64,000 nucleotides of DNA from Bacillota bacterium (GCA_023460575.1 JAEWPQ010000056.1:8216-72215), one strand, 5' to 3'. Numbered from the stretch's first letter, positions 8,087 through 17,196 are shown. The notes: generated by a model not told the origin, from the letters alone. Program-made: numbers and translations.

Positions 8087-9013
8087 ATGAATACAAACTA
8101 TGAAGAATTTAAAAATTATCCAAAACCTGAAGAAGTAGACAAATGGGTAGAATCTATATGGAAAATGGCTAATTCCATAAAATGTAATGCTGAAGTTCTA
8201 TCTGACAATGGTTTTTCCTTCAGCCTGGGGATCAGACATGTAAAAAATGAGTTTCGATATGTTAAATTCATACCGGAAGGTATGGATGAGTTTTACGGTT
8301 ACTGGCAACCGGTGATGTCTGGGCCAGCACCGTTGCTTGTAAATACCCCCGGATATAGTGCGGAAATTAGTACTCATCCAGAACTGGTTTCGCTTGGATA
8401 TAATGTTCTTCATATTTCGCCGCTTGGATATGCTACGCCAAATGGACCTGATGAAACCAAAAAACGGGATAATACCTGGCCTGTATTAGCTGACACGATA
8501 TTAAGTCATGGTGAAAAAGGATATAAACAATGGCTGGTGAACTGTATTTTAGCAATTAAATGGGCGATGGAACAAACGGAAGTAATAGAAAATAGAATTT
8601 CGTTTTTTGGTACAAGTCAAGGCGGAGGATGCTCTATGCTATTAGGTTCGATTTTTAAAGATAAAGGAGTGAGATGTGTAGCGGCAGATGTACCTTTTCT
8701 AACTAATTTGCCAATGACAAGGAGTTTTGGATCGATTATATATAATTACGAACCGCTTAGTTCCATTGATAATATTGAGGGCGGCTGGAGAACTTTGGGG
8801 TTTGTAGATACTATTTCACATGTTAAGAGATTAAATTGTCCAGTATTACTGACTGCTGGTGGAAATGATAATTTATTTCCTGCTGGTGCTATAAAGTCTT
8901 TCTCTGAATCATTACCCGGTACTTTCTCTTATAATTATTTTGATAATTTAGAACATAGATGTTCTAGAGAGTTTATAATTCTTTTATTATCTTGGTTTCG
9001 TATGTATGCTTGA
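8087..9013 (+). CDS. Alpha/beta hydrolase, acetyl-xylan-esterase (CE7)-like
   Basis: The 308-residue cytoplasmic protein has the nucleophile elbow GTSQGGG (Ser near residue 184), an acid residue in TAGGNDNLFP and a C-terminal His in NLEHRC, in the order found in acetyl xylan esterase/cephalosporin-C deacetylase (CE7) hydrolases. HVKRLNCPVLLTAGGND closely matches that family. The N-terminal 80 residues are a less conserved cap or strand region. No signal peptide is seen, consistent with intracellular deacetylation of imported oligosaccharides. It is cotranscribed with the HTH regulator. Substrate is not proven; other small esters are possible. Confidence 0.82.
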   Translation: MNTNYEEFKNYPKPEEVDKWVESIWKMANSIKCNAEVLSDNGFSFSLGIRHVKNEFRYVKFIPEGMDEFYGYWQPVMSGPAPLLVNTPGYSAEISTHPELVSLGYNVLHISPLGYATPNGPDETKKRDNTWPVLADTILSHGEKGYKQWLVNCILAIKWAMEQTEVIENRISFFGTSQGGGCSMLLGSIFKDKGVRCVAADVPFLTNLPMTRSFGSIIYNYEPLSSIDNIEGGWRTLGFVDTISHVKRLNCPVLLTAGGNDNLFPAGAIKSFSESLPGTFSYNYFDNLEHRCSREFIILLLSWFRMYA

Positions 9014-9066
9014 CGATGTTGTATAAGAAATGTATGGAAGATTCTAATTGTAATAGTGAAGATGAC

Positions 9067-9846
9067 TCACTGCTTTCTCTTCCTACTTAGATGTTCCCGT
9101 ACTGTATATACAATACATGATAAAAATATCAAAACAAAGCATACAGAAATTATCAATGAGGCATACTCCCCAAATCTCTTAAGGTCATTCTTATGGGCAT
9201 TGTGCAGAAAAGGAATAATAAGCACGATGGAAAAATAGCAAAGGATTGGAGGTACAAAGCGGTTAAGCATTTTAAAAACCACCTTACTTTGGAATATACC
9301 GGGAATATCAGGTGGTGTTTTTCTTTTTAACCTTAAAAACAGACCTGCCAGGTGGTATATAGCCAACAATGCTGTAACATATACAACTGTTCCAATAATC
9401 GTATGCAGTCGTTCAGCTGTAAGCCAGTTTGCTTGGATATTCCACTTGTCAAAATATACAGGAATGTAAATTGACAGCACAATCCTGATACCGTTCACTA
9501 AAACTGTAAACGGGTACGAAAACAGGAAACTGCCTGCAAGCCAGCAGACTCCTCTCTCTACCGAATTCATTCTGTGAACCAGCGGAAAGAAAAGTGCAGC
9601 AAATGTGATCAACATAAACTGTACACCCGAGCAGCCCGGCGCGATTATAAACCGTATGCTGTGATTTATGTAGCCGACCTCCGCCTGTCTGATGAAATTA
9701 ATTCCGCTGATGAACGTGACCCAGCGGGCGGTAGGAGCCAGTATAAAATCCAGCTCCCCAAAGCCTGCTCTGCTGTAAATGTATTTTATTCCAAGAATAA
9801 CAATCAATCCTATGAGATACAGCCCAAATAAATATCGTTTCTTCAT
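9067..9846 (-). CDS. Exosortase (exosortase K-like), membrane transpeptidase
   Basis: The 259-residue membrane protein carries the exosortase catalytic set in order: Cys72 in APGCSGVQF, Arg121 in VNGIRIVLS and His148 in ERLHTIIG, each at the edge of a membrane helix. About five helices span residues 1-170. A C-terminal extension adds roughly two more (residues 195-250). Exosortases cleave PEP-CTERM-like tails of exported proteins. The 4-nt overlap with the upstream VIT/VWA gene, whose protein ends in a SEPG-type tail, indicates a dedicated enzyme-substrate pair. The size and one-target context recall exosortase K/MSEP-CTERM pairs, but the subclass is my inference. Confidence 0.85.
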   Translation of the reverse strand: MKKRYLFGLYLIGLIVILGIKYIYSRAGFGELDFILAPTARWVTFISGINFIRQAEVGYINHSIRFIIAPGCSGVQFMLITFAALFFPLVHRMNSVERGVCWLAGSFLFSYPFTVLVNGIRIVLSIYIPVYFDKWNIQANWLTAERLHTIIGTVVYVTALLAIYHLAGLFLRLKRKTPPDIPGIFQSKVVFKMLNRFVPPILCYFSIVLIIPFLHNAHKNDLKRFGEYASLIISVCFVLIFLSCIVYTVREHLSRKRKQ

Positions 9847-11891
9847 GCCGCACGCTTCCTATATAGCCGAACAGCTCCCATCATTAACGTAAGTACTCCA
9901 ATCACAATCACAGCAGCAATTCCAGGCTCAGAGCCGCTGGTGTAGGAGCCTACTGAATTATTCGAAACATGGAGTGGAAGCGGAAGCGGCTGATTAACGT
10001 CTTTGGCTTCATTACCAGTGTTGCGAACCTGTTCTGTTATGGCGATGAAAGAGGTAAACGGTGTTAGCATGCTGTAATCCAGCCCGATTTGCGTTACTTC
10101 TTTTTTGACGTGTTCCACCATACTGTCTTCATCTTCCTGGATACCATAGTCCATAAGCTGCTCCACCCTTGCCCGGGCCCATAAGTATGGCAAAGCCGAA
10201 TTGTTTTCCTGGGGCTGTGCGCCGGCAACTTGAATTACCTGCCTGTAAGCATCTCCATTGCCTTTCGTTCCTGTTATTTCAATGGTTCCCTCTGCCTCAC
10301 CTTTCCATTTACCATACAGCACAATTGGCCTTTTGGCAAAAAGTGTTGGAGATTTCTTTGGCTCCACATCGTAGGCGTCAAAACCGTTATACGTTACCTT
10401 AATATCTCGCAAAATCGGAGATTGTATGTAGCTGCGGAAATTCGCTGCTTCCTCATCAGCTTTCGCAGGGTCTGTTACAACAAATGCTTCCCCTTGTCCC
10501 ACTTTTGCAATGCCTTCAATTAGATAACGGTTTACACCGTCACCGATCCCGAAGGAGAAAAAGTCTGTTTCGCCTAAGTTTCTGCCTATGATGTCAAAGA
10601 TGCCTGATTCTTCAGCAATGTAGCCATCTGTTATTATGATGACGCTGCGCGCCACATCTTTACTTGTTCGAGGGATATCTATGGCGGACTGCAGGGCAGG
10701 GACAAGTTCCGTCCCGCCGCCGCCTTCTTCCTGTTCTATTAAATCCAGCGCCCGGTTAATGTTATAACCGGTTGCCGGTAAGGATTTTGGTGACAATTGT
10801 GCCGATGTGCCGGCAAATAAAACTACATTAAAGGTATCCGTGCGTCGAAGATTACTGACGAGATTCCCGATCAGATTCTTTGCTGTGTCAATTGGGTAAC
10901 CGTACATGGAACCGGAAACGTCCAATACGAAAATATACTCGCGGGGAAGTATGTCGTCCACCGTGACGCGTTCCGGCGGCTGAATTGTCAGCATGAAAAA
11001 GTTTTCCTTCGAAGTGTTTTCTCCAGCAATGCCCCCTTTGTTAAGCATAAGCCCGGTGCTTATTCCACTGCCGGTAAGCGAATAATCAAGGATAAAATCA
11101 CGATTACCAGCGTATTCTTTTGGGTTCTCCAAAGTGATGAGCGCCTTGTTGTTATCAATATCTGTTACAATTTTATGTGACTGACAATTGACATTTGAAA
11201 TTGGAACGGCAGAAGTTAAATTAACCGTTATGTTATATCTGCCGGGCGGTGTATTGCCGTCCATGATATACGGACTTTCTGTAAAATCATTTCGGTCATC
11301 AGACACGTCAGTTGCAGGGCTTACGTATCTTGGTCCAACCACTGTTGGAAAAACAAACTCATACTTACCATCGGTTGAAGTGATTGTTTCCGTGTAATGC
11401 AGTTCAACTTTAACGATATCGCCTGGCATGATGTTTGCAACATTCATAGTAAAGACATTGGGACGTTCCTGCTCCAGCAAAGAAGCGCTTTTGCCTTCAT
11501 TTTTTGCTTCCTCAAATTCCTGTTTCGCTTCTACGCGTTCTTTGATTTTTGCCTTGATAATCTCATCGCCAATTTGCATGGTCATGCCATGCACTGCAAC
11601 TTTTGTTGAACCCGGGAAAACATACATCGCATGAATGGGTTTTTGGCCTTCATTCGCATAAATTTGTGTAACAAAAGTTTCGGCTATCATACCGTTAATG
11701 TTCGTTTTCACATCCGTTTCCTTCAATGGGAACTTGTCTGTTGAAGGATCGCCATCTTCTATAAAAAAGTACGGCGCAAGGATCCGGTTTTGGTCCTCCG
11801 CTGGAAGATCATCGGCATATACCGTTGCGGCGGGAGTGGTTAATAGCAATAAGAACAGGTTTAAGTAAAAAAGCTTTTTCAATTTATTCAT
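9843..11891 (-). CDS. VIT and VWA domain surface protein with exosortase-type C-terminal sorting tail
   Basis: The start at 11891 has an AAGGGGTG site; an in-frame extension to 11990 has none and would mask the signal peptide. The 682-residue protein has a Sec signal (cleavage after VYA, about residue 26) and a VIT domain (about 35-170). A VWA domain (about 318-485) has an intact MIDAS (Asp324-x-Ser-x-Ser, FVLDVSGSM, plus TELVPAL and ITDGY). A beta-rich region follows. The C-terminus has SEPGI, a hydrophobic helix and the basic end RLYRKRAA, the three-part layout of PEP-CTERM-like sorting signals. It should be exported, processed by the adjacent exosortase and displayed at the surface. Inter-alpha-trypsin-inhibitor-like VIT/VWA proteins bind partners through metal; the ligand is unknown. 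Confidence 0.88.
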   Translation of the reverse strand: MNKLKKLFYLNLFLLLLTTPAATVYADDLPAEDQNRILAPYFFIEDGDPSTDKFPLKETDVKTNINGMIAETFVTQIYANEGQKPIHAMYVFPGSTKVAVHGMTMQIGDEIIKAKIKERVEAKQEFEEAKNEGKSASLLEQERPNVFTMNVANIMPGDIVKVELHYTETITSTDGKYEFVFPTVVGPRYVSPATDVSDDRNDFTESPYIMDGNTPPGRYNITVNLTSAVPISNVNCQSHKIVTDIDNNKALITLENPKEYAGNRDFILDYSLTGSGISTGLMLNKGGIAGENTSKENFFMLTIQPPERVTVDDILPREYIFVLDVSGSMYGYPIDTAKNLIGNLVSNLRRTDTFNVVLFAGTSAQLSPKSLPATGYNINRALDLIEQEEGGGGTELVPALQSAIDIPRTSKDVARSVIIITDGYIAEESGIFDIIGRNLGETDFFSFGIGDGVNRYLIEGIAKVGQGEAFVVTDPAKADEEAANFRSYIQSPILRDIKVTYNGFDAYDVEPKKSPTLFAKRPIVLYGKWKGEAEGTIEITGTKGNGDAYRQVIQVAGAQPQENNSALPYLWARARVEQLMDYGIQEDEDSMVEHVKKEVTQIGLDYSMLTPFTSFIAITEQVRNTGNEAKDVNQPLPLPLHVSNNSVGSYTSGSEPGIAAVIVIGVLTLMMGAVRLYRKRAA

Positions 11892-12011
11892 TTGATACAC
11901 CCCTTTTATTCTTTTGTTTGATGAGTATATACTATCTTGTTCATCCATCATAAAAGCTTCAAAGATGTATCGGAGTTGTATCATAAACAAATATCTGATA
12001 GCTTTCGTGAA

Positions 12012-12028
12012 AATCTTATGTTAAGATT
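12012..12028. promoter_or_regulatory. 17-bp palindrome in the divergent promoter region
   Basis: AATCTTA-TGT-TAAGATT is a perfect inverted repeat, located between the minus-strand VIT/VWA gene and the plus-strand operon that includes a two-component system. It is a candidate operator for both directions; the binding protein is inferred, not shown. Confidence 0.5.
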
Positions 12029-12067
12029 TAATAAAACAATAAAAAACATTGTGAGGAAGTTTCTATT

Positions 12068-13147
12068 ATGAAAAAGAGTTACATTCCGCTTTTGTTGTGT
12101 TTGACAATCCTGACTGCATTCCTGTCTCTGACTTCTGATGTCTATGCCGAAACTCTCACCTCAGCTTCCTACTTCGCCAGGTTCCAATCCATAATCACGC
12201 TTGCTGACGTAGCTGCAAATGGTTACATAACATTAGATACAGCGCACGTGATCGACGGCTTTTCGCTGAATAGCGGCAGTAGTGGCAAGAAAAAAGACTG
12301 TGTTGTGTATGCCGCTGTTCATTCTGAAGTGGGCAGAGTCGCACTGTTTTTTGCTGACGCCGATGGTGACATTATATATAAAACAGAAGACCTTGAATGT
12401 AACCATGTTGAAAAAGGCGCTCTTTTCCAGCCCAACATTTCAATAGCCGCAATCGGAACCCGCGACGTTAACCACGACGGTCTTTTGGATATTTTGTTGA
12501 TTACACATTGCATCTACGATGGAGTGGAATACAAAATCGGCGATATATTATTTCAAAATGCAAAAACGGACGGTTTTTACAGGGACTGGCGCATTAGCGA
12601 TAAAATTAACCGTTTTAATATGAATACAGATATCAACATGATGGATGCGTTTGCAGGAGGTGGGCAGTCTTCCGAGTTTTTGTACAGTGCTGCAACAATG
12701 GATGAGCTGATAGAGGGTGGTTTTAAACCCCTCAAATATCAAACTTTTGATGCGAAATTTGAAAAGTTCGGTGCAGTTTCAGTAGTTCCCGGGACTTATA
12801 AAATGGGCAGTCATTATATTTTTGTCCTGTACCTTGTAGGCAAAGAAGGACAAGTTCTCTGGAATTTTCAGGCCATGAGGGGTTACGATAACTTCAGCGA
12901 AATGCCGGGGATTTCTTTTAAAGATGTGGACGGTGACGGCTGGGCCGACTTATCCGTGCTTGCCAATTACATCAAAATGGACGACAATAACGAAACCCAT
13001 GCCGTAACCGATTTTTCGATTTATTATCAGCGTGACGGATATTTTTTTGAGGACACGGATTTTCATAAAGCGTTCGTCAGCAAACTTACAGGAAGAGAAA
13101 CAATGGACGACGTCGTACAGGCGGCGCGTAAGTATTGGGGTTGGTAG
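12068..13147 (+). CDS. Secreted protein with FG-GAP/VCBS-like calcium-binding repeats
   Basis: The 359-residue protein has a Sec signal peptide (hydrophobic residues 6-24, probable cleavage after VYA). Acidic loops DVNHDGLLDILLIT (about residue 137) and DVDGDGWADLSVLA (about 286) match the DxDxDG..D pattern of FG-GAP/VCBS beta-propeller-like calcium sites. It opens a plus-strand operon diverging from the exosortase/VIT pair and is followed 2 nt later by a response regulator. It has no lipobox. A role as an extracytoplasmic binding or signal-input protein for that system is inference. Two lipoproteins at 53930 and 62941 share its C-terminal layout. Confidence 0.72.
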   Translation: MKKSYIPLLLCLTILTAFLSLTSDVYAETLTSASYFARFQSIITLADVAANGYITLDTAHVIDGFSLNSGSSGKKKDCVVYAAVHSEVGRVALFFADADGDIIYKTEDLECNHVEKGALFQPNISIAAIGTRDVNHDGLLDILLITHCIYDGVEYKIGDILFQNAKTDGFYRDWRISDKINRFNMNTDINMMDAFAGGGQSSEFLYSAATMDELIEGGFKPLKYQTFDAKFEKFGAVSVVPGTYKMGSHYIFVLYLVGKEGQVLWNFQAMRGYDNFSEMPGISFKDVDGDGWADLSVLANYIKMDDNNETHAVTDFSIYYQRDGYFFEDTDFHKAFVSKLTGRETMDDVVQAARKYWGW

Positions 13148-13149
13148 AT

Positions 13150-13809
13150 ATGATGAAAATTTTAATTGTAGAAGATGAAAAAGCGAATCGAGATTTAATC
13201 GATATGCAGCTTACATTAGCGGGCTATCATTGCCAAACGGCAGAGGACGGTGTAATAGGGGCGAACCTGATTGAAGCAAATAGTTTTGACCTGATATTGC
13301 TTGACATCATGCTGCCCGGAGTTTCCGGCTTTGAACTGATGGACTACATTCGGCCCACAAAAACGCCGGTTATATTCATTACGGCGAAACACGAGGTCAG
13401 CGACAGGGTGAAAGGATTGCGGCTTGGAGCAGATGATTATCTTGTTAAGCCTTTTGATATGGTGGAACTGTTGGCGCGTGTAGAAGCTGTGCTCAGGCGT
13501 TATCACAAAGCCGAAAGTGTTATGGAAATTGAGGGAGTAACCATAGATTTTGACGCATACAGAGCCGATAAGAATGGACGTAAATTAGAACTCACCGCAA
13601 AAGAGTTTGGCTTACTCAGCCTGTTCGTACACAATAAAAACATTGCGCTTTACCGTGATATGATATACGAACGGGTTTGGGAGAGCGATTTCGACGGCGA
13701 CAGCCGTACCGTGGATTTGCACGTTCAGCGTTTGCGTAAAAAGCTGGGCTGGGAGCATTGTCTGGTTACCGTATTCAAAATTGGTTACAGGCTGGAGGTA
13801 CCTAAGTGA
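13150..13809 (+). CDS. OmpR-family response regulator
   Basis: ATG 13150 is chosen over an upstream ATG at 13135, which lies inside the previous gene. The next codon is also ATG. The receiver domain has EDE, phospho-acceptor Asp52 in LLDIMLPGVSG, the Thr of ITAK and Lys in LVKPFD. A winged-helix domain occupies about residues 128-219 (VDLHVQRLRKKLG, KIGYRLEV). The gene overlaps the kinase downstream by 4 nt, so the pair is translationally coupled. Position opposite the exosortase system makes that locus a likely target. Confidence 0.93.
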   Translation: MMKILIVEDEKANRDLIDMQLTLAGYHCQTAEDGVIGANLIEANSFDLILLDIMLPGVSGFELMDYIRPTKTPVIFITAKHEVSDRVKGLRLGADDYLVKPFDMVELLARVEAVLRRYHKAESVMEIEGVTIDFDAYRADKNGRKLELTAKEFGLLSLFVHNKNIALYRDMIYERVWESDFDGDSRTVDLHVQRLRKKLGWEHCLVTVFKIGYRLEVPK

Positions 13810-15230
13810 AATTCTCATTGAAATTATTTTTATGGACAATTTCAATCGTCGCAGCTACCCTCGCCGTCGGCGGTTATTATATTGTGAATTCGATGTTTCA
13901 GACATCCCTTGCACGTGAAACCAAGCAGGTAATGGACGAAAGCGGGATTATCCGCTTCGGTTTTGAAATATCAGCACTGAACATTCCTTATAAATATGAG
14001 CATTTACAAGATCAGGACATTGCCCGAATCGCGCAAAGGCTGGATACGGGCGGCGAGAACCGCTATGTCCGAATATGCGGCGAGGATAGTGCTCCACTTT
14101 ACGCGAGTGAAGGTTTTCCTGCAGGCAGTGTAAGCATGGCGGGGGATATGAATCATGGATTGGAGGAAGACAGCAGCGCCAAAGAACTGGCATATCAGAT
14201 CATTCCCATTGGCAGACACTATTATATCCAAACGGCTGCAAAGCTTGGTATTATTGACCGTTCGCTTTCCCTTGAAACGTTAACTGATATTACGAATGTG
14301 TTTACGGAGCGTGAGACAGGGTTTTCGATTTACAGACGTGTTTGCATTGTCATTCTGATTTGCGAAGGAATCATTATTTTTATGTCTTCCTATTGGTTGA
14401 CGCGTCCCGTAAGATTGCTTTCTGTGGCCGCAAAAAAGATGGCAAAAGGTAATTATGGGGCACGAGCAAAAAAAATAAGCAGCGATGAACTTGGATCCCT
14501 TACCCAGGACTTTAATGAGATGGCCATGTCACTTGAGGAAAATGTCTATCAGCTGCAGGCGGCGGCGCGGGCGCAGGAGGAGTTTGTGGGTGTATTCGCC
14601 CATGAATTGAAGACACCGCTGACCGCAATCATCGGCTATGCGGATATGATGAGATCTCAAAAGCTGGAGGAAGAAAAGCTGATACTCTCCGCTGACTATA
14701 TCTATCAGGAAGGGCGAAGGCTGGAAAAGCTGAGCTTTCATCTGCTGGACCTGATCGTTTTAAAACGTATGGAAAAGCCGTCAGGGACGTTTCATGTGAA
14801 AGCCATTTTCGAATACATATGTGATACTTTTTCTAAGCTTGACATCAATTTACGTATTCAATACGAGGAACGTCAGGTTTATGGGGAGATTTCTCTTATA
14901 AAAACGATGGTAGCGAATCTGGTGGACAACGCTGTCAAGGTCTCCGAACCATCCGGGTTAGTGGAAGTGACGGGCACCGCAGCAGACGGCAGATATACGT
15001 TTACGATCCACGATTGCGGCTGTGGCATTCCGCCGGAACATTTGAGCAGACTTACCGAAGCTTTTTACATGGTTGACAAATCACGTTCACGCAGCCGCCA
15101 CGGTGCAGGACTTGGGCTTACGCTTTGTGCTGAAATTGCACGGTTGCATTGCACGGAGCTGACGATTGGGAGCGTAGTCGGTATCGGGACTACGGTAAGC
15201 TTCTCTCTGGAGGTTTTTAAAAATGAATAA
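13806..15230 (+). CDS. Sensor histidine kinase (HAMP, HisKA, HATPase)
   Basis: The start codon is GTG, overlapping the regulator's TGA, with GGAGGT upstream. The 474-residue protein has a first membrane helix (about 8-28), a roughly 150-residue extracytoplasmic sensor, a second helix (about 178-198), HAMP (about 198-250), and HisKA with His266 in AHELKTPLTAIIG. The HATPase domain has an N box (LVDNAVKVS), DCGCGI and a G2 box GAGLGLTL. All catalytic boxes are intact. It should sense an envelope signal, perhaps through the secreted protein encoded first in the operon or the membrane-anchored protein that overlaps its 3' end. Confidence 0.93.
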   Translation: MKFSLKLFLWTISIVAATLAVGGYYIVNSMFQTSLARETKQVMDESGIIRFGFEISALNIPYKYEHLQDQDIARIAQRLDTGGENRYVRICGEDSAPLYASEGFPAGSVSMAGDMNHGLEEDSSAKELAYQIIPIGRHYYIQTAAKLGIIDRSLSLETLTDITNVFTERETGFSIYRRVCIVILICEGIIIFMSSYWLTRPVRLLSVAAKKMAKGNYGARAKKISSDELGSLTQDFNEMAMSLEENVYQLQAAARAQEEFVGVFAHELKTPLTAIIGYADMMRSQKLEEEKLILSADYIYQEGRRLEKLSFHLLDLIVLKRMEKPSGTFHVKAIFEYICDTFSKLDINLRIQYEERQVYGEISLIKTMVANLVDNAVKVSEPSGLVEVTGTAADGRYTFTIHDCGCGIPPEHLSRLTEAFYMVDKSRSRSRHGAGLGLTLCAEIARLHCTELTIGSVVGIGTTVSFSLEVFKNE

Positions 15231-16068
15231 AAAATATGCAGTGGTTTTGTTACTGGTTACTTTAGTTATTGCACTTTCTATATTCATGCCAGCAAGACTG
15301 GCTCGTTTTCGCGACAATTCCATGATGGGCGTAGTGCACAGGGAGAACAATGCCATATCTCCGGAGAGCTTTCAATATTCTTCGTTATCTGAGCAAGAGA
15401 GGCTTTATATCGTGTCAATGGCACTCGGAAACCGTAATATACTACAAAGTGATTACGCAGCTTCCCTTCGCGAAAAGGCCATACGATCCGGCCGGGGAGA
15501 TACTGTTATGTCATTCGCTTATGTGAAAAACAATCGCGGCGCCTATGCAGATGAACTTGATGTAAATCAGGCAGCGGAGGCCTGCAAAACCGAACTGGCC
15601 GAAATTATAGGGGCCTGTGCTGGCCTTAAAGAAATTAGGAACGTGCAGGATTTAATTTTAAACCCTTGCAGCGGTCAGCTTTATTCTGCAGTCTATATGC
15701 TTGATCCTCAGAAAAATGTACCCGTCTGGCAAATTGAGTACAGCACCGCCGTACCCCCTGTATCCGATGATAATTTACCATTCGCGTTGATGGAAGCTTA
15801 TGTGGATGCGGAAACTGGAAAACTTTATGGCTTCGCATTCAGGCTGAAGCAGCTGGAAGGGGACAATTTTGAACCGGACGCTCTTGCAAAAGCCTGGCTG
15901 GACAGACTGGGTATTACGAACTTCGAGGATATAACAGAAGATAACCCGTTTACGGAGAACGCGAGCCGCTATAACAAATTTGCGACCGACGGCATGGACA
16001 GCACAAAAACAGTATTTACGGTTGGGTTCTATGAAGGGGTTAATGAAGTTTTTGTGAGATGTTATTAA
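15223..16068 (+). CDS. Membrane-anchored extracytoplasmic protein of unknown function
   Basis: The 281-residue protein starts at ATG 15223 (GGAGGT upstream), overlapping the kinase by 8 nt. It has one N-terminal membrane helix or uncleaved signal (residues 5-22), then an all-exported domain. The C-terminal half contains strand-helix units such as AYVDAETGKLYGFAFRL that resemble PepSY-like folds. The last residues, VFVRCY, run into a displaced RhuM remnant, so the native C-terminus may have been altered. Overlap with the kinase suggests an accessory sensor or modulator of that system. No family is firmly recognised. Confidence 0.7.
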   Translation: MNKKYAVVLLLVTLVIALSIFMPARLARFRDNSMMGVVHRENNAISPESFQYSSLSEQERLYIVSMALGNRNILQSDYAASLREKAIRSGRGDTVMSFAYVKNNRGAYADELDVNQAAEACKTELAEIIGACAGLKEIRNVQDLILNPCSGQLYSAVYMLDPQKNVPVWQIEYSTAVPPVSDDNLPFALMEAYVDAETGKLYGFAFRLKQLEGDNFEPDALAKAWLDRLGITNFEDITEDNPFTENASRYNKFATDGMDSTKTVFTVGFYEGVNEVFVRCY

Positions 16069-16413
16069 GCATAATAAAAGGCAGCTGAAGCGACCAATCA
16101 CTGAAGATGGTTTGACTAAGATAGAAGTTACCTTTGATAACGATACCGTCTGGCTTTCTATAGACCAAATGGCAGAGCTATTCCAACGAGATAGAAGTGT
16201 AATTGGAAAACATATAAGAAACATTTTTAAAGAGGGAGAACTTGAAAAAAATTCAGTGTGGACAAAATTTGCCTACACTGCTTCTGATGATAAAGACTAT
16301 CAGGTTGATTTTTACAATTTAGATGTTGTTATTTAGTTGGTTACCGGGTAAAGTCATTACGCGGTACACAGTTCAGAATATGGGCAAGCAGTGTCTTTAA
16401 AACGGCTGGATGA
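16061..16413 (+). pseudogene. RhuM-like (virulence RhuM family) gene, truncated and frameshifted
   Basis: One frame (from about 16061, no ATG) encodes KRPITEDGLTKIEVTFDND, WLSIDQMAELFQRDRSVIGK and HIRNIFKEGEL, the N-terminal signature of RhuM proteins, ending DVVI-stop at 16336. The match continues in the -1 frame as VGYRVKSLRGTQFRIWASSV and stops at 16413. Full-length RhuM proteins have about 330 residues; only the first 110 or so remain. The remnant has a frameshift, no start and no 3' half, so it is not functional. RhuM genes travel with mobile islands, and this one lies at the edge of the exosortase/two-component block. Confidence 0.82.
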
Positions 16414-16510
16414 CATTGAACGGAAAAAATATAGAGTAAATATATGTAATCTCTAGGGAGGAGATTGCTCTGAAATACAGCTGTCTTGAGCAAATGAAAG
16501 AAGGTTTGTA

Positions 16511-16921
16511 ATGATTAGACCAGTAATGAAGGATGTTATTTTCCTGAATCAGAAGTCACAAACGGCAACCGAAGCTGACAAGCAAGTGGTTCAGGATTTA
16601 CTTGATACTTTAAAAGCAAATGAAGCAGGCTGTGTAGGAATGGCAGCTAACATGATTGGGGTCAAGAAGAGAATAATAGCAGTGAATATAGGTTTTTCTA
16701 ATATTGCTATGATTAATCCGGTGATAGTAAAGAAGTCTGGTGCTTACGAGACGGAAGAAGGCTGTCTTTCTTTAATTGGAGTTCGCAAGACCACCAGATA
16801 TAAGGATATCGAGGTAGAGTTTCAGGATATGAAATTCAAAAAACAGTGCCAGAAGTATTCCGGATGGATTGCGCAGATTATACAACATGAAATCGACCAT
16901 TGCGATGGAATATTGATTTGA
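16511..16921 (+). CDS. def: Peptide deformylase
   Basis: The 136-residue enzyme carries all three metal/active-site motifs: GMAANMIG (motif 1, usual form GxGLAAxQxG), EEGCLS (motif 2, metal-ligand Cys) and QHEIDH (motif 3, HExxH). It removes the N-formyl group from nascent peptides. At 136 residues it is short, of the compact type often found as a second copy in Clostridia; the housekeeping def near fmt is not in this window. The AAGAAGG site lies 7 nt before ATG, and a short in-frame stop overlaps the start (TAATG). Confidence 0.9.
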   Translation: MIRPVMKDVIFLNQKSQTATEADKQVVQDLLDTLKANEAGCVGMAANMIGVKKRIIAVNIGFSNIAMINPVIVKKSGAYETEEGCLSLIGVRKTTRYKDIEVEFQDMKFKKQCQKYSGWIAQIIQHEIDHCDGILI

Positions 16922-17016
16922 AAAACAAGACAGATCAAAATCAATTGGACTATACTGGAAGTGAGTTGAATTAAAGAGATATGATTTCTTTGTGAAAAAT
17001 ATAAGATGTGTAGAAA

Positions 17017-17178
17017 ATGGTAAAGAGCCTGAAAGCAAGCGCCGCCTTGATGCAAAAAAGTGGATTTGCTATTGACAATATTCTAGTTGTAGTTGTTACA
17101 GCGATACTATTGATTTCAAAGAAAATACCTGCTCCTCTCATTGTTCTATTTACTTTAGGTCTTGGATTTATCATATAA
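17017..17178 (+). pseudogene. Possible chromate-transporter C-terminal remnant
   Basis: A 53-codon frame (ATG 17017, no ribosome-binding site) encodes two hydrophobic stretches separated by SKKIPAP, the same layout as the last two segments of CHR-family chromate transporter halves. Nothing upstream extends it. It could be a gene stub or a chance ORF. Confidence 0.3.
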
Positions 17179-17196
17179 GAATAAGGATGAATGAAA

